A stretch of 64,000 nucleotides of DNA from Candidatus Melainabacteria bacterium. GTDB lineage: Bacteria > Cyanobacteriota > Vampirovibrionia > Obscuribacterales > Obscuribacteraceae. A program made the translations under genes and the position numbers. The notes under the pieces are model-generated. The model ran no database searches and was not told where the DNA came from. It worked only from the letters and a program-made list of their open reading frames with translations. The stretch is taken from the NCBI GenBank assembly GCA_027451745.1, contig DAIDIP010000003.1:1-64000 (forward strand). Direction: 5' to 3'. This document shows, in pieces, positions 49,694-59,375 of this stretch (position 1 is the stretch's first letter; the number at the start of each line of letters is the position of its first letter).

Positions 49694-51169
49694 ATGAATA
49701 AAATGAAAAAAGAGAAAAAAACTATATTGGCTAAGAATTCGGTAATCGGTAAGATGTTTTTCTTTGCCGGCAGTATTTGCCTCGGTTTTTTTCAGACTGT
49801 CATAGTTATAGATAGCTGCGCACAATCATCGGCAGTACCGCAAGCCACTGGACCAATCGACATTCAAGCTAATGAACAAGAATTTGGCGAAAATGTGGTT
49901 TTAGCAAAGGGCGATGTAACTGTTAGGTATAAAGACAGTATTGTAAAAGCGCCAGAGGCTAAATTATTTCGTGATAGTGCAGGACAGCCACAAAAAGCTA
50001 TATTTGTCGGACATCCTTATTTGACTCAAAACGAAAGCAAAATAAGTGCTGACACACTTGTTTTTGAAATAGCAAATTCTAGATTTATAGCCCAAGGCAA
50101 TGCCCATTCGGAAGTTATATCTTCTGGCAATGATACACAAGTAGATATGAAGGCAGGACCTGGACAAAAAGCAGCCAGTAAGCCAACATCTACTGGTGGT
50201 AATAAAGCCACAGTGGCAAGCAAAGGAAATGGCAAACAGCCTTTTGCCTGGCCACAAGCAAGTGATGATGAAAACAATCAACGGATAAAACCTGAGGCTA
50301 GCACACAACCTAGCACCATTGGTAGTGCTACAAAAAAAGCTGGATCGGGTAAACCAACAGAAGCATTAGAAAAAATCATTACTGATTCCGATTATCAGGA
50401 ATACGAAAAAGATTCAGGTAAGTTTGATGCTTCTGGCCACGTACATGTTATCCACGGGGCTATTTCAGTATTTGCTGACAAGTTAAAACTTGTATATGGT
50501 ACAGACAACAAACCTGAAACCGCTTTGTTTACTGGTCATGTCAACGCCTTCCAAGACGGAAACAACACTCAGGCTGAAATGATTACCTATTATCTTTCTA
50601 CTAAGCGCTTGCAAGCTACAGGAAATGTAAAATCAAGAATGATCCAACAAAAACCATTAGATAGCAGCAAGACCGCCGGAAATAAAAAGGTAATTAGTGC
50701 TAAGCCTAATGCTGGTGGGGTTACCGCAGCTCCAGCGACAGCAGGGGCTGGCAGCGATGATGATTCCATTATCGTTGTTTCAGATTCACAAGACATGAAC
50801 CAGAATACTGGCAGAATGTCGGCTGATGGTAATGTACGTGTTTACTATCAAGACATCGTTGGTGTAGGACCCAAAGTACTTCTATTGAGAAATGCCGATG
50901 GACGAGCAGAAAAGGTAATCTTTACTGAGCGCTCACAAATATCTCAACCAGGAAAACGTTGGATAGCCGATCGAATCACAATGGCTGTAGCTACCAAGAA
51001 GGTATTAGCAGAAGGCAATACAAAAGCGCTCATTATTCAAGGTTCACCGGGCGAACAAAAACGTGAACCCCAAAAAAGCAATAGTGCTTTAGCTTTCCGA
51101 GCCAAAAGTGGATCTAGTGGCAACACCGGCACCGCAATTGGTAGCAGTAGAATAGAAACAATCAGATGA
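49694..51169 (+). CDS. lptA: Expanded OstA/LptA-like protein with three OstA modules
   Basis: LptA carries LPS through the periplasm. This product has 491 residues, well over twice the usual size. After a signal segment (MFFFAGSICLGFFQTVIVIDSCAQ), three OstA-like modules can be seen, at about residues 50-145, 225-320 and 360-455. Each has a GxVxVxYxD-type and ADxL-type beta pattern (LAKGDVTVRYKDSIVKAPEAKL; SGHVHVIHGAISVFADKLKL; SADGNVRVYYQDIVGVGPKVLL). They are joined by linkers rich in Lys, Gly, Ser and Thr. A single longer filament could result. The start may be ATG 49694 or 49703. Its stop overlaps the lptB ATG (ATGA). Confidence 0.82.
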   Translation: MNKMKKEKKTILAKNSVIGKMFFFAGSICLGFFQTVIVIDSCAQSSAVPQATGPIDIQANEQEFGENVVLAKGDVTVRYKDSIVKAPEAKLFRDSAGQPQKAIFVGHPYLTQNESKISADTLVFEIANSRFIAQGNAHSEVISSGNDTQVDMKAGPGQKAASKPTSTGGNKATVASKGNGKQPFAWPQASDDENNQRIKPEASTQPSTIGSATKKAGSGKPTEALEKIITDSDYQEYEKDSGKFDASGHVHVIHGAISVFADKLKLVYGTDNKPETALFTGHVNAFQDGNNTQAEMITYYLSTKRLQATGNVKSRMIQQKPLDSSKTAGNKKVISAKPNAGGVTAAPATAGAGSDDDSIIVVSDSQDMNQNTGRMSADGNVRVYYQDIVGVGPKVLLLRNADGRAEKVIFTERSQISQPGKRWIADRITMAVATKKVLAEGNTKALIIQGSPGEQKREPQKSNSALAFRAKSGSSGNTGTAIGSSRIETIR

Positions 51170-51960
51170 ATTCCAGTATTAGCATGAAAACAAAAGAGCA
51201 TATTTCCAGAGTATCTGGTCATTCAACCGGAGACCAAAACACTTTATATATAGACGGCCTACAGAAGAGCTACGGCGGTCGTAAAGTTGTAGACAATGTC
51301 AGTTTTACTGTTTCGCGTGGTGAAGTAGTAGGTCTATTAGGACGTAACGGTGCAGGGAAAACTACGTCATTCGATATGGTTTTAGGACTTGTAAAACCAG
51401 AGAAGGGTCATATACGCTTCGGTCAACATGATCTGACAAAAATGGTTATCCATCAAAGATCACGTCTTGGTATCGCCTATTTGCCCCAAGAAGCTTCTAC
51501 TTTTAGAAAACTAACCGCTGGCGATAATATCCGTTTGATTTTACAAATGCTCAATTTATCTAAAAGAGAGCAAGACGAAAAAATCAAATATTTGCTCGAA
51601 CAGTTTGGCTTACAGTATTTGGAAAATACTTTATCTGTTCAATTATCCGGTGGTGAAAGACGGCGTTTGGAATTGGCTCGCTGTTTGGCAACAGAACCTA
51701 AGTTTATTCTTTTGGACGAACCATTTACCGGTATCGACCCAATATCGATTGCTGATATTCAGGGTTTAATTAGACGTTTAAGAGATGAATGGAATTTGGG
51801 AGTGCTTCTAACTGACCACAATCCAAGAGCCACTCTCAAGATTACTGATAGAGCTTATCTCATTGATCAAGGAAAAATTCTAGTCGCAGGATCTTCGCAA
51901 GAGGTGGCTGAAAATCCTGTAGCTCGAAGACAATATTTAGGTGAGGACTTTACCCTGTGA
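51166..51960 (+). CDS. lptB: LPS export ABC transporter ATPase LptB
   Basis: LptB powers extraction of LPS from the inner membrane with LptF and LptG. The ABC ATPase motifs are complete: Walker A LLGRNGAGKTTSFDMV, Q-loop YLPQEASTFRKLT, signature LSGGERRRLELAR, Walker B FILLDEPFTGIDP and switch histidine LLTDHNPR. The core is LptB-type, with FDMVLGLVKPEKGHI. A 25-residue extension precedes it. ATG 51166 overlaps the end of the lptA-like gene. The lptF start overlaps its own stop. Confidence 0.95.
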   Translation: MNSSISMKTKEHISRVSGHSTGDQNTLYIDGLQKSYGGRKVVDNVSFTVSRGEVVGLLGRNGAGKTTSFDMVLGLVKPEKGHIRFGQHDLTKMVIHQRSRLGIAYLPQEASTFRKLTAGDNIRLILQMLNLSKREQDEKIKYLLEQFGLQYLENTLSVQLSGGERRRLELARCLATEPKFILLDEPFTGIDPISIADIQGLIRRLRDEWNLGVLLTDHNPRATLKITDRAYLIDQGKILVAGSSQEVAENPVARRQYLGEDFTL

Positions 51961-53087
51961 TTAACCATTTGATTAACAATTTCAGCAATAATTTCAATCT
52001 CAAAATCATGGACACCTATATTGCCAATGAATTTTGGCAACCACTTTTGTTTGGTATTGGTGTTGTCACCGGTGTATGGTTTGGAGCTGATCAATTAAAG
52101 TCTATTTTCAATTTAGTCATGCGTTCTGGTGTGCCATGGAATATGGCTTTCACTATCATTGGCTTACACTTGCCTGAAATTATCGTTTTAACTATTCCAA
52201 TTGGTGTGTTGTTAGGAACTTTGATTGTTTTTAACAGACTGAGCGGAGACTCTGAAATCATCGCTCTTAGAACCAGCGGGATTAGTTTTTATCGCATTAT
52301 GGCTGCCCCACTTGCTTTTGGTTTGATGACTAGTATTGTCAGTTTTGGTATCAATGAGCTAGTAGTTCCTGCAGCCAACCGTACGGCAAAAAAATTAGAA
52401 TTCTTGGCTTTGTATAAATCGGAAATGCCTGGTGGTCAGGCTAATTTCACTTATATGGACAGGGGAAAAGATCTTTCCTTAAACAGAGTTTTTTATATTG
52501 GTTATTACAATGAAGCACAGCTGAGGAATGTAATCATTCTAGATTTCACACGCGATAAATTAGTGCAGATTATTTGTGCTGCCACAGGTCTGTGGAATCG
52601 TGGTGAATGGGTCTTAAATAAAGGCCGAACTTATGTAGTTTCAGGCGATAGTGACATCACCAGAATTATGCGTTTTGATAATTTGACAATTCCAGGTATT
52701 AAAAATGCTCAAAGAGCATTGAATAACGGTAATATTTCGCCAAAAGAAATGAATATGTTTGAGTTGGGCCGTTATGTGAATATCCTCAAAGAATCTCATG
52801 CTGTCACTAATGATTTGTTGGTGCGTTTCTATCAAAAAATGTCTCAACCATTAGCTTGTTTGATAGTTGCGCTAGCGGGAGCTCCTTTGGGATTGCTGGC
52901 TCGACGTTCGCGCAGTAATATTGGTCTTATATATAGCGCGGTTTTCGTTTTTCTCTATTATGTGTTACAGTCAAGTTCAGGTGCTCTTGGGGAAGCTGGG
53001 CGTATCCCAGCATTATTAGCGGCCTGGATGCCCAATTTAGTAATTGGTTGTTTAGGGGTGGTCATTCTTTATTTCAGAGGCAAATAA
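51957..53087 (+). CDS. lptF: LptF/LptG-family LPS permease
   Basis: This 376-residue permease of the YjgP/YjgQ family forms the channel with LptB. It has six hydrophobic segments in two groups around a periplasmic beta domain (about 120-270). The first group has PEIIVLTIPIGVLLGTLIVFNRLSGDSEIIALRTSG, with the coupling helix conserved. The last group has FYQKMSQPLACLIVALAGAPLGLLARR. GTG 51957 overlaps the lptB stop (GTGA). A second internal start at ATG 52008 gives a more typical N-terminus. Only one permease gene is here, so it may form a homodimer. Confidence 0.9.
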   Translation: MINHLINNFSNNFNLKIMDTYIANEFWQPLLFGIGVVTGVWFGADQLKSIFNLVMRSGVPWNMAFTIIGLHLPEIIVLTIPIGVLLGTLIVFNRLSGDSEIIALRTSGISFYRIMAAPLAFGLMTSIVSFGINELVVPAANRTAKKLEFLALYKSEMPGGQANFTYMDRGKDLSLNRVFYIGYYNEAQLRNVIILDFTRDKLVQIICAATGLWNRGEWVLNKGRTYVVSGDSDITRIMRFDNLTIPGIKNAQRALNNGNISPKEMNMFELGRYVNILKESHAVTNDLLVRFYQKMSQPLACLIVALAGAPLGLLARRSRSNIGLIYSAVFVFLYYVLQSSSGALGEAGRIPALLAAWMPNLVIGCLGVVILYFRGK

Positions 53088-53178
53088 ACTTTTCTGTCTC
53101 TGGGATAAAAGTATTAAGCCTAAACAAGTCTTGTATTTAGAATCTCTTGACTAGAGCCATATATTGCTTTAGTCTTAA

Positions 53179-54693
53179 ATGTCAAGCTACACCCTGCTGT
53201 ATTGGGAAAACTGCAATTTGCTTAGCAATAGCTCATCTTCAAAAAATCTTCCAAGGAGAGATGCTCGTCTCCTTTGGCTATCGCTATTGTTGCTATTGAC
53301 AGGTATATTCCTTTGGCTATTAAACAGCTCTTATTTTAGTAAAAAATCGCAAGAAGAGATTTCTCATTGCTGGCAACAAAATGCTTATGATGTTTTCAGG
53401 ACATGTCAAAATTATGTCGCCGGCATTTATTATTCTTTGACTAGATCAGCTATTTCAATTACACCACCTAAAAATACCGATATTGCTAACGTTTTGCCAA
53501 ATTCTTATCCGGTAATACCCAGCAATACAGTTGCCTGGCAACAAACTATGCAGTCTATCGCTGCTTTGAGCAAACAAATTGAAGAGAATCCCAATGATCC
53601 AGCATGTCGGAATCGTCTTGGAATTTTGTATGCTCAAATCGGAGATTTTTCGGCTGCTGCTAAACAATTTAATCAAGCCATTGGTTTATGTCGTCAACAA
53701 ATACAAGTTAAGACCACACAGATAAACAATGCCCAAGTAAATAAAAGTAATGTAGTTAAAGTGACCGAATTAGGACCCATAGAAAGATCTTCATTATATG
53801 TTCAATTAACTTGCGCCCACAGCAATCTTGCCAGAATTTACGATAAATTGGGCGATCATGATCGAGTGATAGCTCAATTACAAGAATTAAACTCTGATAT
53901 CGCCTTTGCCGGCGATACTCCATTTGTAAGCACTGCTTCTCAAAAAACTTTGGGTAATATAAATCAGTCAAACAAGTACAGCGATAGACTCTCTCCAGCT
54001 GAAGCACCCATTTTTGCCCGAGCAGAAGCATTAAGGCAGGTGGGACGATTATCTGAAGCTCAACAAGAATATACGAAGCTGATAAAAGCTAATCCAAAAC
54101 TAGCTATCGCTCATCAAAGGTTAGGGCTGGTTGGTGTGGCACAAAATAATTTATGGCTGGCAATAAATGAATTACAAAATGCTGCTCAGTTAGATGCTAA
54201 GGATCCTGATACTGAAAATGATCTTGGATTAGTTTATGAACAAATAGGTGACTATAAAGCAGCCCAGAATGCTTTTTCAATTGCACACAAGATCGATCCT
54301 AAACATTTAAGTGCCTCTATCAATCTTGCTAATTTAGTAGCTAATGAGGGTGATTGCCAATCTGGAATAAATATCATGCGCAAAGCAACAATTGATCACC
54401 CGTATTCAGCCACAGCCCATAATAATCTGGCGGCCCTTATTGCTCGCACTGGCAACCAGACCGAAGCAGCCAAAGCTTTTGTTAAAACAATTGCCCTTGA
54501 TCCTTCTTTGCCGTCTGCGCATTATGGACTTGGTTTGGCTTTACTCAAATTGAAATCATATCCAGCAGCAATAAAAGAATTTCAAACCGCTATGACACTA
54601 AATCCTGGCATCTTGGATCTACAAAATAAAATCGATCTTGCTTATCGATGTAATTTAAGGTCTTTAGCTTACACTCAAACGAATGTTCACTGA
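53179..54693 (+). CDS. Membrane-anchored TPR protein
   Basis: The 504-residue protein has one transmembrane helix (LLWLSLLLLLTGIFLWLL, about residues 36-53) and a long extracytoplasmic part with at least six TPR-like units. Examples are NPNDPACRNRLGILYAQIGDFSAAAKQF near 140, PDTENDLGLVYEQIGDYKAAQNAF near 340, and SAHYGLGLALLKLKSYPAAIKEFQTA near 450. A central stretch is less regular and rich in Asn and Ser. The function is unknown; scaffold roles in envelope assembly are common for such proteins. The start ATG 53179 lacks a clear ribosome binding site. It follows lptF after about 90 bases. Confidence 0.8.
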   Translation: MSSYTLLYWENCNLLSNSSSSKNLPRRDARLLWLSLLLLLTGIFLWLLNSSYFSKKSQEEISHCWQQNAYDVFRTCQNYVAGIYYSLTRSAISITPPKNTDIANVLPNSYPVIPSNTVAWQQTMQSIAALSKQIEENPNDPACRNRLGILYAQIGDFSAAAKQFNQAIGLCRQQIQVKTTQINNAQVNKSNVVKVTELGPIERSSLYVQLTCAHSNLARIYDKLGDHDRVIAQLQELNSDIAFAGDTPFVSTASQKTLGNINQSNKYSDRLSPAEAPIFARAEALRQVGRLSEAQQEYTKLIKANPKLAIAHQRLGLVGVAQNNLWLAINELQNAAQLDAKDPDTENDLGLVYEQIGDYKAAQNAFSIAHKIDPKHLSASINLANLVANEGDCQSGINIMRKATIDHPYSATAHNNLAALIARTGNQTEAAKAFVKTIALDPSLPSAHYGLGLALLKLKSYPAAIKEFQTAMTLNPGILDLQNKIDLAYRCNLRSLAYTQTNVH

Positions 54694-54796
54694 AGAGATA
54701 GACTTTTCATCTTTATAGTGAAATCCATTGCCAAGTATGCCACTGCCGACAGTGAATAGTTTATAATTTGAGTTCGGTCTATTAGGAGAACCTTTT

Positions 54797-55420
54797 GTGT
54801 CTGCTTCTCATGATGAATTAGTACTGCTACAAGCCCAAATGGAGGGGCTGGAGTCTATATTTTTTGAGCTCTATCCATTTGGAATTGAGCTGAAACGACA
54901 ACAAGTACAAGATTATTACAATCAACGATTTAATGCGGCTACAGAAGCGCAAGCTTCAGTAGCAAAAGGCGAATTAAGGCGCAACTTTAATACGCGAGCA
55001 AATCAAGTAAGAAATTTGGTGGACTCGGCTGAATCAATAGGAGAAGTCACAAATAAGCTCATCCTTGTTATCGCCGCTACTTGCCTACCTCAAGAAAGAA
55101 CTAGACAAATAGAGCCAACCGTTTTTGGTTTTTGTGAAGGTCTAATTTTCAAAAACAAAGTCGATCCTGCTGTTTTAGATAAATTGTTAGTCAACACTCG
55201 TTTAATACCTGCTGAAGCACGACTTTTACTTGCATGCGCAATGTTTTCTGGTATTAGCCAAGCATCTTGTGGCGAAACTACTATGTCGATTAAAGATTTA
55301 CTTGCTAGTCTTATTACTCTTGTAAAAACAAAAGAGCTCCTGGCGCGCAATGACCCATTTTATACTGAAGCGCTTTACTTTCTAGAAGGCATGTCAGAAG
55401 AAAACCATGCGGACAAATGA
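54797..55420 (+). CDS. Helical protein of unknown function
   Basis: The 207-residue protein is predicted soluble and helical, with an N-terminal coiled stretch (LQAQMEGLESIFFELYPFGIELKRQQ), an ELRRNFNTRANQVRNLVDSAESIG segment and a C-terminal half resembling repeated helices (LLLACAMFSGISQASCG). No family is recognised. AGGAG lies eight bases before GTG 54797. It stands alone. Confidence 0.72.
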   Translation: MSASHDELVLLQAQMEGLESIFFELYPFGIELKRQQVQDYYNQRFNAATEAQASVAKGELRRNFNTRANQVRNLVDSAESIGEVTNKLILVIAATCLPQERTRQIEPTVFGFCEGLIFKNKVDPAVLDKLLVNTRLIPAEARLLLACAMFSGISQASCGETTMSIKDLLASLITLVKTKELLARNDPFYTEALYFLEGMSEENHADK

Positions 55421-55654
55421 ATGATTGCAAAGGTATTTTCTTGGCAACTTCAAATTCGAGCCGTATACTGACAACTGATTTGCGCATAAGAATGACATTC
55501 CTCGTCCTATAAGTAGAAAGTATTTACAGGCTAATTACAAATTGTCCTCATATGCTCATTTGCTTGCTTCTCGCTAATATAATGACTTGGTAATGAAGGA
55601 TTAGATAAACAATTCAAATCGACGGATAGTAGATCTCTTACGGAAACTGATTAA

Positions 55655-56488
55655 GTGTTATTAGCAAAAGAAATTAGCAAATATAGCCATGCCAAAAAGG
55701 TCCCACTTTACTGGCTTTGTTTTTGTTTACTGGGCAATTTTTATATTAGCCCTTACGCTCAAGCTGGATTACTTAAAGCAAAGCCAAAAACAGTACAAGA
55801 AGCAAAGAAAAAAGAGACTGCTCCTAGCGAGGCGGTACCGCAAAACACTAATGTCAGCAATCAGTCACCCTACTCTGAAGAAGCTGTTAAGCACTACAAT
55901 CATGGCGTAGAACTACATCAGGCTGGTTTTTTAAATCAAGCAATAGGAGAATACAAAGCGGCAATAGAAGCCGATAGCAGAATGGAAGAAGCCTATAGCA
56001 ATATTGGCATTATTTATGCTGCACAGCGTAATTATCCACATGCCAAAGAGGCGTTCGAGCAAGCTTTAAAGCTAAGACCAAATCGTCCTACTACACTGAA
56101 TGGATTGGGCACAGTCTTATATGCTCAAGGACAAATTACCCAAGCAATGGAAAAGTGGAAAGAAGCATTAGCCGCCGATCCTAAATTCGGATCAGCCCTT
56201 TATAATATAGGAAATGCCTATGAGGGACAAAAAAATTATAAAGATGCTGAAGCATCGTATTTAAAAGCTGTTAGTGTTATGCCAAATATGGCAGATGCAT
56301 ATTTTCGTCTTGGGAATATTTTAATTCACGAACATCATTGGGCTCAAGCTGAAGTTCTTTTGAATAAAGCCATAGAGTTGTCCCCTGATGGAGAGTTTGT
56401 GCGAGAAGCCAAGCATTTACTGTCTATCATTGAAGCACGTTTTGAAAAGACCAAAGTCAAAGCACCTCAAACAGCACACAAAAAATAG
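55655..56488 (+). CDS. Exported TPR protein
   Basis: The 277-residue protein has a hydrophobic signal-like segment (VPLYWLCFCLLGNFYISPYAQAG) followed by a basic linker. Four or five canonical TPR units run from about residue 80 to 255: SEEAVKHYNHGVELHQAGFL, EEAYSNIGIIYAAQRNYPHAKEAF, RPTTLNGLGTVLYAQGQITQAMEKW, GSALYNIGNAYEGQKNYKDAEASY, and ADAYFRLGNILIHEHHWAQAEVLL. The GTG at 55655 is preceded by GGAA at about ten bases. Its function is unknown. Confidence 0.82.
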   Translation: MLLAKEISKYSHAKKVPLYWLCFCLLGNFYISPYAQAGLLKAKPKTVQEAKKKETAPSEAVPQNTNVSNQSPYSEEAVKHYNHGVELHQAGFLNQAIGEYKAAIEADSRMEEAYSNIGIIYAAQRNYPHAKEAFEQALKLRPNRPTTLNGLGTVLYAQGQITQAMEKWKEALAADPKFGSALYNIGNAYEGQKNYKDAEASYLKAVSVMPNMADAYFRLGNILIHEHHWAQAEVLLNKAIELSPDGEFVREAKHLLSIIEARFEKTKVKAPQTAHKK

Positions 56489-56504
56489 TCATTCCTGGAC
56501 GAAA

Positions 56505-57059
56505 ATGCCAGATATTGAAAAAAAATTGACCGCCCTAGCCCAATTATTAGAGGGAAAAGTGGTATCGAATAAGGTGGCAGTGCCTGTTTGCGTTAAAGGT
56601 ATTATTTCAGGATTTCCTGTTACAGTGCAAGCAGTGCAAAGCGCGTATCCGTTCGGTACGAGTTATTTCCTTGAGACAGATAGTTTCGCCAAATCAACTC
56701 ATGCATCATTTAAACTCACCATTCTGTCTAAATATGCGCGTGGTTGGTTATCGCAAATAACTCGCTTTTTATTTTTCGAAAGACGGGGACAAACAGTAGA
56801 TATACCGGCACTCGATTCAAGCATGGTTTTTAAATGCAACAATATTTTTTTAGCTAAAGAATTTCTGCATTGTCCTAATGTAGCAGACGATATTCTACAG
56901 CTTGCACAATTATCCAAATTTAGCGAAATGGTCATACAATCGGACGCTGGCTTATATTTGTCGCAACCAGTTTCGTTTGGTGAACTAGATCTAGATAATT
57001 GCCAGGTAATTCTTCAAACTATGGCTAAACTAGGACATGTACTCTTCCAAGCTTTTTAA
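56505..57059 (+). CDS. Hypothetical protein
   Basis: I do not recognise this 184-residue protein. It has no signal peptide. It contains TALAQLLEGKVVSNKVAVPV, an aromatic-rich ARGWLSQITRFLFFERRG and a C-terminal FGELDLDNCQVILQTMAKLG. ATG 56505 lies 16 bases after the upstream TPR gene's stop and gives a compact product; longer in-frame starts reach back into the TPR gene. The ribosome binding site is weak (GGAC). It may be co-transcribed with the TPR gene. Confidence 0.6.
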   Translation: MPDIEKKLTALAQLLEGKVVSNKVAVPVCVKGIISGFPVTVQAVQSAYPFGTSYFLETDSFAKSTHASFKLTILSKYARGWLSQITRFLFFERRGQTVDIPALDSSMVFKCNNIFLAKEFLHCPNVADDILQLAQLSKFSEMVIQSDAGLYLSQPVSFGELDLDNCQVILQTMAKLGHVLFQAF

Positions 57060-57147
57060 TGTTCAATATCTGTTAATAAATGAAGAGTAGTAGGCAGCTA
57101 AATAATGCAAAATCATAAGGAATTGACTAGGATAAGTCGTTATTTTG

Positions 57148-57175
57148 TTGTCATATGCTAGATTAAGGATAATAA
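57148..57175 (+). promoter_or_regulatory. Putative sigma70-type promoter for the iscA-like gene
   Basis: TTGTCA (57148-57153) and TAATAA (57170-57175) are separated by 16 bases, 60 bases upstream of the iscA-like start. The leader contains no recognisable operator such as an IscR or Fur box. Confidence 0.4.
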
Positions 57176-57234
57176 TTAGAGAAATGGGAAAGGCGAACTC
57201 CCATCAAAATAACAGCAAAAAATGAGGTAGAGAA

Positions 57235-57585
57235 ATGGCAGACACAAGCACACAAGCAAATGCAACAGTAGTGGGAGTTTCAGAAGCAGCTGCTCAAGAA
57301 ATTAAAAGACTACTTCCATCTGAAGTCGGCAAAAGCGGTCTTCGTCTAGAAATTAAAGGTGGCGGTTGCTCTGGTATGTCGTATGGACTCAGTTTTGACA
57401 ATGCTCGTGAAAATGATCAGATTGTAGACGCACATGAAGTAAAAGTTTTTGTTGATCCAAAGAGCGCTATTTATCTTAAGGGCTCAGTTTTAGATTTCCA
57501 GGGCGGCTTGGAAGGACACGGCTTCGTTATAAAGAACCCACAAGCTAAAGGGAGCTGTGGCTGCGGACAATCTTTTAACGTTTAA
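57235..57585 (+). CDS. A-type iron-sulfur carrier (IscA/ErpA-like)
   Basis: A-type carrier proteins accept and deliver Fe-S clusters to target enzymes. The 116-residue product has the three conserved cysteines in GGGCSGMSYG and SCGCGQSFNV and the usual LKGSVLDFQGGLEGHGFVI. GAGG precedes the ATG by six bases. The next gene, a YgfZ fusion, is functionally linked because YgfZ is involved in Fe-S enzyme maturation. Whether it is IscA, ErpA or SufA cannot be decided from sequence alone. Confidence 0.95.
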   Translation: MADTSTQANATVVGVSEAAAQEIKRLLPSEVGKSGLRLEIKGGGCSGMSYGLSFDNARENDQIVDAHEVKVFVDPKSAIYLKGSVLDFQGGLEGHGFVIKNPQAKGSCGCGQSFNV

Positions 57586-57623
57586 GATCAATTCCTTATC
57601 AATAGATGACATAATTTCTGTCT

Positions 57624-59375
57624 ATGACAGCAAGTGATATTAGCTTGGACAAAAATAGCCTGCCTGGATTATCAATATTGCAAACCCAGGCAGGCTACGC
57701 TTGTGATGGTCAGTATGCCTTAATAAAAGTTGCCGGCCAAGACAGTCGCGCATTTTTACAATCACAACTCAGTAATGATGTAAATGCACTAAAGCCTGGA
57801 CAAGGACAATTTACTTGCCTCTTAGACAGAAAAGCTCATGTAAAATCCTTTTTTCATCTGTATCGAGATTTTGATCCCGATGAAGAGCTGTTTTATATTC
57901 TTATTGAAAAGGAATATATTGCTAATCTTATCGACAACATTGAACAATATCGCTTTGCTGCTCAAGTCGACTTTGTTGATATTTGCAATACTGGAAAGTT
58001 TTTTGCTATTCAAGGTCCTAGAGTAAACCGTATATTTAACACTCTTAAAAGCAGTATCACATTTAATACTATTGCTAGTTCAGGTACATGCAAAATAGAT
58101 TTTGATAGTAATAGGGTGTATGTATTTCGCCATTCCATCACCGGCGAGAATGGATATTTCCTTTGGGTAAACAATGAAGACTTTCTTCAATTTAAAAACT
58201 CAATTGAAAAACATTGCCAGGAACTTGGTTTCATTGAACTGAATGACGGAATAATCAACCAAGCCCGTGTAGAAGCTGGGTTGCTCAAATATGGAATTGA
58301 TTTTGACGAGAATAATTTATTGCCGGAAACAGGCTTGGTAGATAAAACTGTTAGCTATACAAAAGGCTGCTTTGTAGGACAAGAAATTTTAGCCCGAGTA
58401 AAAAGTCACGGCGTGCCGGCTAAAGCAATAATTGGCATTGTTATTGACACTGATATGACTTTTTCAATTAATAGTCCTATCAAAATAGCTGGTGAAGAGA
58501 TTGGTACGGTGAAAAGCAATATCTTTTCACCCAAACTGAATAAATTAATTGCTTTGGCTTTGTTAAAGAAAGACTATCGTGTGCCAGACAAACATTTCAC
58601 AGCTGAAATAGAAGGATATTCTCTAAATGCAACAGTGAAATTACTGCCTTTTATAGAGGCTAGGTCGAATAAAGAACTAGCAGATACGCTTTATAAAAAA
58701 GCTGTGGAAAAATATGTGCACTTGCCTGAAAATATTGTGCCGACGGAATCTATTAATCTACTAAAAGAAGTACTCATTTTGGATCCATATTTGGAAGATG
58801 CGTTAGAGGCTTTAGCAGTAATGCTTTCTAAACACGGTGAAATTGAGCAAGCCATAGCCCTTATGAAAACTCTTGGTCATTCAAATCCAGATTCAGTTAT
58901 GGCACATACTAATTTATCAGTTTTCTATGTTCAACAAGGACTAAAAGAATTAGCAGAAGAAGAAAAAGCTATAGCTCTTAGTATAAGAATGCGATTAGCA
59001 GCTGCGCAAATGTCCAATAAACATAAAGAAGAAACGGACAACGAAAGAGTCGATCGACTGAGAAGAATGGAAATGTTTAGCCAAGTTCTTACTATTGATG
59101 CTGAAGATTTCTTTGCTAATGCTGGTATGGGAGAATGTCTAGTTCAAGAAAAAGAATTTGCAAAAGCAATTCCTTATTTAATAAAAGCAATAGAGCTAAA
59201 GCCCATACATCTGGCTGCTTATTTTGATCTAGCTACAGCTTATAAGGGCATTGGTAAGGTGTCTAGCGAAGTAAAAGATATTCTCAATGAAGGAATAGCA
59301 ATTGCCACAAAACGTGGCGATACAGCTGGATTACAAAAGTTACAAGACGAAATGGAGAGGCTGATTAGGAATTAG
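57624..59375 (+). CDS. YgfZ/GcvT-like folate-binding protein fused to TPR repeats
   Basis: Residues about 15-345 match the YgfZ/CAF17 family: SRAFLQSQLSNDV near the start, and the signature KGCFVGQEILARVKSHG (about 248-264) containing the invariant cysteine. YgfZ binds folate and helps Fe-S enzymes. The remaining 230 residues contain TPR-like helical repeats, for example YLEDALEALAVMLSKHGEIEQAIALM and FANAGMGECLVQEKEFAKAIPYLIKAIEL. Such fusions are uncommon and could add a protein docking role. It begins 38 bases after the iscA-like stop. The next gene overlaps its TAG by one base. Confidence 0.9.
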   Translation: MTASDISLDKNSLPGLSILQTQAGYACDGQYALIKVAGQDSRAFLQSQLSNDVNALKPGQGQFTCLLDRKAHVKSFFHLYRDFDPDEELFYILIEKEYIANLIDNIEQYRFAAQVDFVDICNTGKFFAIQGPRVNRIFNTLKSSITFNTIASSGTCKIDFDSNRVYVFRHSITGENGYFLWVNNEDFLQFKNSIEKHCQELGFIELNDGIINQARVEAGLLKYGIDFDENNLLPETGLVDKTVSYTKGCFVGQEILARVKSHGVPAKAIIGIVIDTDMTFSINSPIKIAGEEIGTVKSNIFSPKLNKLIALALLKKDYRVPDKHFTAEIEGYSLNATVKLLPFIEARSNKELADTLYKKAVEKYVHLPENIVPTESINLLKEVLILDPYLEDALEALAVMLSKHGEIEQAIALMKTLGHSNPDSVMAHTNLSVFYVQQGLKELAEEEKAIALSIRMRLAAAQMSNKHKEETDNERVDRLRRMEMFSQVLTIDAEDFFANAGMGECLVQEKEFAKAIPYLIKAIELKPIHLAAYFDLATAYKGIGKVSSEVKDILNEGIAIATKRGDTAGLQKLQDEMERLIRN

